A stretch of 64,000 nucleotides of DNA from DASUBV01 sp963822485 (GTDB taxonomy: Bacteria > Actinomycetota > Actinomycetes > Streptosporangiales > Streptosporangiaceae), in contig CAWGHW010000022.1 in assembly GCA_963822485.1 (NCBI GenBank), positions 1-64,000 on the forward strand, written 5' to 3'. This document shows, one piece after another, positions 54,622 through 61,171 of the stretch. The stretch's first letter is position 1, and every line of letters starts with the position of its first letter. The translations under genes and the position numbers were made by a program. A model generated the notes under the pieces. It saw only the letters and a list, made by a program, of their open reading frames with translations. It was not told where the DNA came from and ran no database searches.

Positions 54622-57315
54622 ATGCCAGGCCCTGGGGACTCCGCGGCCCGGCTGCCCGAGGGCATCGTTGGCCGCGAAGCCGGGCTGGCCAGGCTGCGCG
54701 AGCTCGTGGAGCCTGTCCCGCGGGCCAGCCGGGTCCTGGTGGTCACCGGCGAGGCAGGCATGGGCAAGACCGTGCTCCTGGCGGACGCGGCTGAACGGGC
54801 CCGGTCGGGGGGCATGCGGGTGCTGCGTGTCACGGGCCGGGAGTCGGAGTCGAATCTGGCGTTCGCTGGCCTGCACGAGCTCCTGCGGCCGGTGCTGTCC
54901 AGCGTGGCGGATCTTCCCGGGCGGCAGGCGCAGGCGCTGCTGGGGGCGCTCGGTCTCGGTGCCGACCCGGTTACCCGCGACACGCTCCTGACCGGAGTCG
55001 CGGTCCTTACCCTGCTGTCGGATCTGTCCGGAATCTCCCCGGTGCTGGTGGTCGCCGACGATGCCCACTGGCTGGACCGCAGCTCGCTGGACGTGCTGGC
55101 GTTTGTCAGCAGCCGCCTGGACGCTGAACGGGTCGTGCTGCTGGTGGGCGCCCGCGGGCAGGCGCCGCCGCCCGGCTTCGACCGGGGATTCCCGGAGCTG
55201 CATCTGGGGCCGCTGCCGGCGGCCGACGCCGGCCGCCTGCTCGACGCGCAGCCTGGCCCGCCCCGCGGGCTGGCCCGGGCGCAGGTGCTTGCTCAGGCCG
55301 GGGGTAACCCCATGGCGCTGATCGAGCTGGCGAAGGTGGTCGCCGACGATCCGGCGGCCAGCCGGCGGTGGGCCGCCGAGCCGCTGCCCCTGACTGACCG
55401 GCTGAGTGCGGTGATCACGGCCCGGTTCGCTGCCCTGCCCGAGCCTGCGCAGGCCGCCCTGGTGCTGGCCGCGGTGGCCGACGGCCCGGAGCTGGGCGAG
55501 GCCGCCCGGCGGGGGGCCGGGCCAGATGCGCAGGCTCTCGCCCCGGCCGAGCAGCTCGGCCTGGTCACGGTCGACCGAGCGGGCCTGCAGTTCTCCCATC
55601 CCCTCGTGCGCTCGGCCATTTACCACGCCACGCCCTTCGCGCAGCGTGCCGCGGCGCACCGGCAGCTCGCCGAGGGCCTGCACGACCAGCCTGACCGGCG
55701 GGCCTGGCACCTGGCCGCCGCGGCGCTGCATGCCGACGAGCAGGTCGCTTCGCTGCTCGAGGCCACCGCCACCCAGGCGCAGCGCCGCGGCGGTGCCGCC
55801 GCCGCGGCGCTGGCCATGGAACGCGCGGCCGAGCTCAGCCCGGATGCGGAGGATCAGGCCCGCCGGCTGGCCGCCGCCGCCTCGGCCGCTGTTCCCACCG
55901 GCCAGGCGGACTGGGTCCAGGACCTCGCCACCCGCGCCCTGGCCGTCACGGCGGACCCGGAGCTGCGGATGACCGCGCGGCGCGACGCCGGATGGGCGCT
56001 GGCCTACTCGGGGCGGCGCAGCGCCGCGCTCCCGGCGCTCCTGTCCGTCGCCGAAGAGGCATCGCCTGAGCTGCCCGCCCTGGCCTGGGATGCCCTCTCG
56101 GATGCCGCCATCTTCGTTTATCACTCCGGCACGGCCGCCAGCTGCCAGGCCGTCAGCCGCGTGCTGGGCCTCCTGGATAAACAGTGCCGACCCGGGGGGC
56201 CACCCCCCGGACCCCCCAGCAGGAACCAGGAGCCGGCCGCTGGCGGCCATGGCCCGCGCACCGATTCGGGCTCGCAGCGGCTGTGGATACGGGCCTGCAC
56301 CGACCCGTTCGGCAGCCGAAGCGAACTGATCCGGGACCTGCGCGAGATCAGCGGCTCGCCGCTGGGCGAGCCGGCCCTGTGGCGAGTCGGTTCCGCCGCA
56401 TGGCTCCTGGACGAGTCCGGCCTGGCGATCACCTTGCTGCAGGATGCCTTGCAGCTGATCCGGGCACCGGGCATGCGGGGCGCCAGCGGCCCGGGCCTGA
56501 CCGCGCTGGGGTGGCTGTACATCGACGCCGGACGCTGGGACGAGGCCCAGGAAGCCGCCGGCGAGGCGGCCGGGCTGGCGCAGGGCAACCAGATGGAAGT
56601 CGTCGCCGCGGCTGCCGACTTGATCGCGGCGACCGTCCTGGCCATGCGCGGCGATTCCGGCGCGGCGCGACGGCATGCTGACCGGGCCCTGGCCAGGGTT
56701 GATCCAGCGGAAAACGGGCTAGTAGCCGCCCGGGCCCGGCGGGCGCTGGGCATCGCCGCCCTGGCCGACGGCCGCCATCTCGACGCCTTCACGCAGCTCG
56801 GCCAGCTCTTCAGCGCGGACGGCATTCCGGTTCACAACATCTTCTCCTACCTGGGCGTGGCCGATATCGCGACGGCGGCGGTCCGCGCCGACCGGCGGGC
56901 CGAAGGACAAGACATCCTGGAGCAGGCCCTCGGCCGTCTGGACGGAGCGGTTTCTCCCCGGCTCGAGCAGCTCATCGCCCGCGCGCGCGGCCTCCTCGCC
57001 GGTCCGGGGCAGGCCGAGTCCCCGTTCGAGACGGCGCTCGCCGACCCCGCGGGGGAGCAGTGGCCGTTCGAGCGGGCACAGCTTCGCCTTGACCACGGCG
57101 AATGGCTGCGACGCCGCCGACGGATCAACGACGCCAAGCCCGTGCTGACCGAAGCCCTCGTGACCTTCCGCCGGCTGAAGAGCCCGGTCATGGGCGCAGC
57201 GCGCCGAGGCCGAGCTGAGAGCCTGCGGGGTCGCCGTCGCAGGAACGCCCGGCCAGCCCGATGTCCTAGGCGAGCTCACCCCGCAGCAGCGCCAGATCGT
57301 CCGCCTGGCCAGTGA
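54622..57315 (+). CDS. LuxR-family ATPase regulator, frameshifted before its HTH
   Basis: The frame from ATG 54622 gives 897 residues: AAA domain EGIVGREAGLARLREL, Walker A GEAGMGKT (43-50), Walker B PVLVVADDAHWLD, then a TPR-like solenoid. The frame ends in Arg/Pro-rich noise from about residue 858. The expected LuxR HTH lies in frame +2 from 57191 (WAQRAEAELRACG onward) to TAA 57497-57499. A one-base change near 57170-57195 would restore a ~958-residue LAL regulator. A ~33-residue low-complexity insert around 56186-56280 breaks the solenoid. Pseudogene, sequencing error or programmed shift; unclear. Confidence 0.85.
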   Translation: MPGPGDSAARLPEGIVGREAGLARLRELVEPVPRASRVLVVTGEAGMGKTVLLADAAERARSGGMRVLRVTGRESESNLAFAGLHELLRPVLSSVADLPGRQAQALLGALGLGADPVTRDTLLTGVAVLTLLSDLSGISPVLVVADDAHWLDRSSLDVLAFVSSRLDAERVVLLVGARGQAPPPGFDRGFPELHLGPLPAADAGRLLDAQPGPPRGLARAQVLAQAGGNPMALIELAKVVADDPAASRRWAAEPLPLTDRLSAVITARFAALPEPAQAALVLAAVADGPELGEAARRGAGPDAQALAPAEQLGLVTVDRAGLQFSHPLVRSAIYHATPFAQRAAAHRQLAEGLHDQPDRRAWHLAAAALHADEQVASLLEATATQAQRRGGAAAAALAMERAAELSPDAEDQARRLAAAASAAVPTGQADWVQDLATRALAVTADPELRMTARRDAGWALAYSGRRSAALPALLSVAEEASPELPALAWDALSDAAIFVYHSGTAASCQAVSRVLGLLDKQCRPGGPPPGPPSRNQEPAAGGHGPRTDSGSQRLWIRACTDPFGSRSELIRDLREISGSPLGEPALWRVGSAAWLLDESGLAITLLQDALQLIRAPGMRGASGPGLTALGWLYIDAGRWDEAQEAAGEAAGLAQGNQMEVVAAAADLIAATVLAMRGDSGAARRHADRALARVDPAENGLVAARARRALGIAALADGRHLDAFTQLGQLFSADGIPVHNIFSYLGVADIATAAVRADRRAEGQDILEQALGRLDGAVSPRLEQLIARARGLLAGPGQAESPFETALADPAGEQWPFERAQLRLDHGEWLRRRRRINDAKPVLTEALVTFRRLKSPVMGAARRGRAESLRGRRRRNARPARCPRRAHPAAAPDRPPGQ
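56192..56210 (+). other. Very strong GC hairpin inside the LuxR coding region
   Basis: CCGGGGGG (56192-56199), CCA, CCCCCCGG (56203-56210) form an 8-bp perfect stem, directly followed by ACCCCCC and then a Gly/Pro-rich insert (PGGPPPGPP). Homopolymer runs here are natural places for indels or sequencing errors. The segment looks inserted relative to the flanking helical repeats. Confidence 0.7.
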
Positions 57316-57499
57316 CGGCCTGACCAACCGCGAGATCGCCGAGCGGCTCTTTCTCTCACCCCACACGGTCAGCTCGCACCTGTACCGGTCCTATCCCAAG
57401 CTCGGGGTAGCCACCCGAAGCCAGCTGCGCGACATCATCGCCCGCGCCGACCTTTCCGCACCAGCAGCCGACGGCCCCGGAAGCGAGACGCCGCATTAA
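57191..57499 (+). pseudogene. Displaced LuxR HTH of the regulator above, in +1 frame
   Basis: Codons from TGG 57191 read WAQRAEAELRACGVAVAG, then LTPQQRQIVRLASDGLTNRE, IAERLFLSPHTVSSHLYRSY and PKLGVATRSQLRDIIARADL, an intact LuxR-type HTH. There is no start codon or ribosome binding site of its own, so it must belong to the upstream ORF. TAA at 57497-57499 is followed at once by a perfect terminator hairpin, showing where the original gene ended. Confidence 0.85.
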
Positions 57500-57533
57500 C
57501 TGGCCCGCCCGTCCACTGGGACGGGCGGGCCAG
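57500..57533. terminator. Perfect 15-bp hairpin terminator
   Basis: CTGGCCCGCCCGTCC (57500-57514), ACTG, GGACGGGCGGGCCAG (57519-57533). The strongest inverted repeat in the window, starting one base after the TAA of the displaced HTH and lying between convergent genes (next stop 57565). Probably terminates both; no U-run, as usual in actinomycetes. Confidence 0.85.
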
Positions 57534-57564
57534 ATGATGTGCGGCTGTCCTGGCCGGACCTCGG

Positions 57565-58701
57565 TCAGGTCTTCCAGAGGATGTCAGCGGCGGTAGCTGT
57601 TTGCCTGATCGAGACACTGCACTGCGGGTCCGGCAGGGAGGTGCCGAAGTCCGGGGTAATGGTGCCGTTGTTGCCGCCGACGGTCAGGTCCCGGAAGGCC
57701 GCATGGCCATTGGTCGGGGTCTCGATGCAGCCCTCCCCGCTCGGAACTTCCATGACTGAGCCAAGGAGCAGGTCAAACGCCACCTCGCTGCCGACGGTGT
57801 ACGAGGTCGAGTTGCCGTTGGTCGTATCGGTCGACTTGAGCACCCACGTGCACCAGCCAGAGCCATTGCACTTGCTGGCGGTCAGGTCAGCGACGATCGT
57901 GTCCGACGGATTAACGTGGATGCTGGGGCTGATCACGGAGTTGTTGGTCGGCCACAGGTACCAGTTCGTCACGTACCAGACATTCGGGTTGGTGACGATG
58001 TTCCCGTTCGCGCCCCAGGTCAGCACGTCCTGGAGGAGCGTGTCGCCCTGCGCGTCCTCTATGCCGCCCCACAAGAAGATCAGTGCCCCGTCCTTGGCCG
58101 GGTTGGTCGGCACGGCGTACTCCTGGTCAAAGGACGTCACCCAGTCCGGGGCCGAGCCGTAACAGGAGGCCGCCCAGTAGACGCCGCCGGGCCCGAAGGC
58201 GCACGGACCGCCTGTGGTGGCGACCTTCGGTGCGCCGAGCGCGTTCGCGCGGTGCCCGAGCGTGCTGGGCCCAGCCGAGGCCGGATAGGACAGCGTCGGG
58301 TGCATGCACGGCGTTATCCGCTGTATGGCGCCGGACGGGGCGACGATCTCGGACTTCCGCACGACAGCGTGGTTGGGCGCGCGGTACACGCACGTCTTAT
58401 AGGAGAGGCCGTAGGGCGTGTGCATCCAGTTTTGTGTCTTTACCGCCTGCCGGTAAGCCACCGGGTCGCTGACCACCCAGCGCTGGCCGCCTGCCGGCGG
58501 CCGCTCCTCATTCAGGCTCCGCAGTGACTGCGTGGTCCTCACTGGTGCCGTGGCGGACCGGGCCGGCGGGCTTGACTGTGCCTGTGCCGGCACCTGTGCC
58601 TGTGCCTGTGCCTGTGCCGGGACCGTTAACCCGAGCGCCGTGGCGGCAGCGGCGGCCGGAGCCGCCAGCCAGATACGCCAGTGCCGTCTGAACTTGATCA
58701 T
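57565..58701 (-). CDS. Secreted protein, possibly glutamic-peptidase (G1)-like jelly roll
   Basis: 378 residues from ATG 58699-58701 (GGAGGCTGAAATC upstream). Sec signal WRIWLAAPAAAAATALGLTV, then an AQAQAQAQ tract made by CTGTGC-type hexamer repeats (58576-58618). The mature part has several Cys (KTCVYRAPN, ITPCMHP, GPCAFGPGG, AASCYGS, ASKCNGSGWCTW, EGCIETP) and a beta-rich C-terminal half: LIFLWGGIEDAQGDTLLQDV, WYVTNWYLWPTNNSVISPSI, VNPSDTIVADLTASK, GSVMEVPSGEGCIE. The W-G-Q and ExP pattern recalls eqolisin-like folds, but this is weak. First of three secreted-protein genes on this strand. Confidence 0.65.
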   Translation of the reverse strand: MIKFRRHWRIWLAAPAAAAATALGLTVPAQAQAQAQVPAQAQSSPPARSATAPVRTTQSLRSLNEERPPAGGQRWVVSDPVAYRQAVKTQNWMHTPYGLSYKTCVYRAPNHAVVRKSEIVAPSGAIQRITPCMHPTLSYPASAGPSTLGHRANALGAPKVATTGGPCAFGPGGVYWAASCYGSAPDWVTSFDQEYAVPTNPAKDGALIFLWGGIEDAQGDTLLQDVLTWGANGNIVTNPNVWYVTNWYLWPTNNSVISPSIHVNPSDTIVADLTASKCNGSGWCTWVLKSTDTTNGNSTSYTVGSEVAFDLLLGSVMEVPSGEGCIETPTNGHAAFRDLTVGGNNGTITPDFGTSLPDPQCSVSIRQTATAADILWKT

Positions 58702-58765
58702 GATTTCAGCCTCCGATGAGACGGTGATCCGCCATTTCCGGCGGGGGGCCAGGAATCCCGGCTGG

Positions 58766-59371
58766 TCAGGGGACATGCCCGTGGTAGGTGAAGGTGCAGC
58801 CGCCGGCGAACTTGGCCAGGGGGAGGGCCGCTGTGCAGCCGGCCAGGCTGAGGCGGCCGTCGGCGTACCGGCCGGACAGGGCCCTGCCGCCGCCAAGGGT
58901 CAGGGTGATCTTTCCGCTGGCGGACAGCGTGCCGGCATACGATCCGGCGGACGATACCCGGCCGTCCTGGTACAGGAAGCTGACCGAGCCCCGGATCGCG
59001 CTGCCCGCCCGTGAGGTAAAGGCGAGGATGTAATGCGGCGTGCCGTCCGGCGCGTCGGTGTACAGGCCGCGGGTCAGCCTGATGACCACGCTCCGGCGGG
59101 GGGCCGGCGGGTGGCTCGCCGGGGCCGGAGCCGCGGTCGGCGGCGAGCTCCGGGCCGGGGGCGAGCTGTTGCGGGCCGCCGTCCGCGCCGGCGGCGCCTG
59201 CGGTGACCGGGTCAGGTGGCCGTGCCGCTGGCGGCCGGCCTGCCGCGTGGTGGCCAGGGCGCTCGCGGCCGAAGGCCGGGAACTGCCCCCGCTGCCGCAG
59301 CCGGCCAGCGTGGCGGCGATGCCCGCGGCGGCGGCCGTCAGCACGAGGAAGGCCGTTGCCTGAGCGCGCAT
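58766..59371 (-). CDS. Lipoprotein of unknown function
   Basis: 201 residues from ATG 59369-59371 (AAAGGA eight bases upstream). Lipoprotein signal ATAFLVLTAAAAGIAATLAG, Cys at about residue 25, then a ~60-residue Ser/Pro/Ala/Arg-rich linker. The globular C-terminal ~100 residues are beta-rich (VVIRLTRGLYTDAPDGTPHY, ILAFTSRAGSAIRGSVSFLY, GTLSASGKITLTLGGGRALS) with two late cysteines (AGCTAAL, GGCTFTY). I do not recognise the domain. It lies between two other secreted-protein genes on the same strand with small gaps (64 and 49 bp), so they may form an operon. Confidence 0.75.
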   Translation of the reverse strand: MRAQATAFLVLTAAAAGIAATLAGCGSGGSSRPSAASALATTRQAGRQRHGHLTRSPQAPPARTAARNSSPPARSSPPTAAPAPASHPPAPRRSVVIRLTRGLYTDAPDGTPHYILAFTSRAGSAIRGSVSFLYQDGRVSSAGSYAGTLSASGKITLTLGGGRALSGRYADGRLSLAGCTAALPLAKFAGGCTFTYHGHVP

Positions 59372-59420
59372 TGTCGTTATCCTTTCTGCCCGGTGCGGGT
59401 CTGCCCGGTGCAGGCGCCGG

Positions 59421-61106
59421 TCACGGAGAGACATAGCCGCTGATGCCGTCGCTGCCGGTCGCGGTGGTCTGGTCGCTGGCGGCCACGACGCCGCCGTTGC
59501 CGCTGGACCACCAGTCGCCGTTGACGACGTTCGGGCCAGCCGCCCCGGAGGTGTAGCTGGTGACGATGGCGACGTGGTCGGCGTCAGTCTTCGCCGAGTT
59601 GAGGCCGTAGATCACCGCGTCGCCTGGCTGCGGGGTGTAGCCCGAGCCGGCCGCGTGCCAGGTGCCGTGGGCCGCGCCCCACTGGTAGAAGCTGGCCGCC
59701 GCGCCGTTGATGTCACCGGAGGTGTAGGCGTAAGTGAAGGACACGCCGGCCAGGCGCCAGGCCCAGGCGACGAAGTCCGCGCACCACTCCTCGGAGTAGT
59801 TCCCGTTCCCGCAGGCCGAGCCGGACACCCAGTAAGCGCTGAAGGCATTGCAGTAGGTGCCAGACGGGTCGTCCTGGTAGCCAACCTGGCTCTGCGCGTA
59901 AGAGACGATCTTCGCGCCGACCGTCCCGCTAGCGGCGGTAGGTGGGGGGTTGGCGAGGGCGGGGCTGGTGGCGGGGTCCATGCCGAGGGTGGTGGTGTTG
60001 GTGGTGTAGCCGGTGCCGAGGTGGATGGTGGCGAGGTTGTTGTTGTTGGCTTCGAGGGCGATTTCGTAGGTGCCGTCGGGTTCGGGGGTGATGGCGGGGC
60101 TGGTGGCGGGCTGCATGCCGGCGGTGGTGGTGAAGCTGGTGCCGGAGGAGTTGTAGCCGGCGAGGACGTTGTCGTTGTCCTGGAAGGCGACTTTGAAGGC
60201 GCCGCTGGGCTGGGCGGCGATGGCGGGGCTGGTGGCGGGGTCCATGCCGAGGGTGGTGGTGTTGGTGGTGTAGCCGGTGCCGAAGTGGGTGGTGGCCAGG
60301 TCGGTGGTGTTGGCCTCGAAGGCGGCTTCGTAGCCGCTGGCGGGCAGGGCGGTGATGGCGGGGCTGGTGGCGGGCCGCATGCCGGCGGTGGTGGTGAAGT
60401 TGGAGCCGGAGGAGTTGTAGCCGGCGAGGACGTTGTCGTTGTCCTGGAAGACGACCTTGTAGGCGCCGCCGGGCTGGACGGCGATGGCGGGGCTGGTGCC
60501 CGGGTCCATGCCCAGGTCGGTGTTGATCTTGTGGCCGGCGGAGTCGTAGAGGTACAGCTTGTTGTCGTTGTCCTGGAACGCTGCGACCCAGCCGCCGGAG
60601 GGCAGCGCGGCGATGGCGGGGCTGGTGCCCTTGTCCATGCCCAGTCCGGGGGCGAGCGTGCCGCCGCCGAGGTGGGTCAGGGCCAGGTCGTCGTTGTTGG
60701 CCTCGAACGCGGCCTGGTAGGTGCCGTCGGTCAGCAGCGCGACCGACGGGCTGGTGCCGGCCATCATGCCCTGCGGGGTGGTGAACGACGAGGCGCCGGA
60801 GTACCCGGCCAGCACGTTGTCGTTGTCCTGGAACACCACCTTGAAGGTGTCGCCAACGGCCAGCGCCGGGTGCGCTCCCGCGCCGGCCAGGCCGAGCGCG
60901 AGCAGCACCGCCGCTGCTGCGGCCGGGCCCCGCCGCCAGCCCCGGCCGCGCCGCTTCCGCGGGCCCGCCCGGCGCGCCCGCGCCGCCGGGCCGCGATCTG
61001 GTGCCTGGCTGTGCTGTCCCTGCTGCTGCCCGGCGGGAGTCCCGGCACCGGCGCATTCCCTTAATCTGCTCACGCGCGCAGGCTCACACGAACACGTGAC
61101 ATCCAC
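59421..61106 (-). CDS. Secreted seven-repeat propeller fused to a CHAP amidase domain
   Basis: Up to 561 residues; start uncertain (GTG 61104-61106 or GTG 61071-61073). An Arg-rich n-region precedes a signal helix (PAAAAAVLLALGLAGAGAHP, cleavage near ALA). Seven ~44-residue repeats follow, with FQDNDN/FEANNN, GMxPGTSPAIA and similar motifs: the pattern of a seven-bladed lectin-like propeller. A ~150-residue C-terminal CHAP domain has catalytic Cys in SEEWCADFVAWAW and His in DADHVAIVTSY. CHAP enzymes cleave peptidoglycan peptides or bridges. Probably a wall-modifying hydrolase targeted by a sugar-binding propeller. Confidence 0.85.
   Translation of the reverse strand: MDVTCSCEPARVSRLRECAGAGTPAGQQQGQHSQAPDRGPAARARRAGPRKRRGRGWRRGPAAAAAVLLALGLAGAGAHPALAVGDTFKVVFQDNDNVLAGYSGASSFTTPQGMMAGTSPSVALLTDGTYQAAFEANNDDLALTHLGGGTLAPGLGMDKGTSPAIAALPSGGWVAAFQDNDNKLYLYDSAGHKINTDLGMDPGTSPAIAVQPGGAYKVVFQDNDNVLAGYNSSGSNFTTTAGMRPATSPAITALPASGYEAAFEANTTDLATTHFGTGYTTNTTTLGMDPATSPAIAAQPSGAFKVAFQDNDNVLAGYNSSGTSFTTTAGMQPATSPAITPEPDGTYEIALEANNNNLATIHLGTGYTTNTTTLGMDPATSPALANPPPTAASGTVGAKIVSYAQSQVGYQDDPSGTYCNAFSAYWVSGSACGNGNYSEEWCADFVAWAWRLAGVSFTYAYTSGDINGAAASFYQWGAAHGTWHAAGSGYTPQPGDAVIYGLNSAKTDADHVAIVTSYTSGAAGPNVVNGDWWSSGNGGVVAASDQTTATGSDGISGYVSP
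59941..60860 (-). repeat. In-gene tandem repeats of the propeller
   Basis: Seven units of about 132 bp. Alternate units are most similar, giving a higher-order period of 264 bp (for example GGTGGCGGGGTCCATGCCGA at 59967 and 60231). Near-identity at DNA level indicates recent duplication of two-blade units. Confidence 0.85.
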
Positions 61107-61121
61107 GTGATAAGCGCGTGA
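61093..61121. promoter_or_regulatory. Three 7-bp direct repeats with 11-bp period upstream of the SARP gene
   Basis: CACGTGA (61093-61099), CACGTGA (61104-61110), CGCGTGA (61115-61121). SARP/AfsR regulators bind heptamers spaced 11 bp centre to centre, upstream of -10. The first two repeats overlap the putative N-terminus of the CHAP gene, and the array lies 51 bp before the SARP ATG. Confidence 0.65.
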
Positions 61122-61171
61122 TAATACTCCGTGCCACGCCTATATCCATTTGTCAGGATTCGGGAGGCCTC

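Noticed and set aside
54376..56676. 766-codon minus-strand open frame
   Set aside because: Antisense to the LuxR ATPase; no recognisable domains, typical GC-rich shadow.
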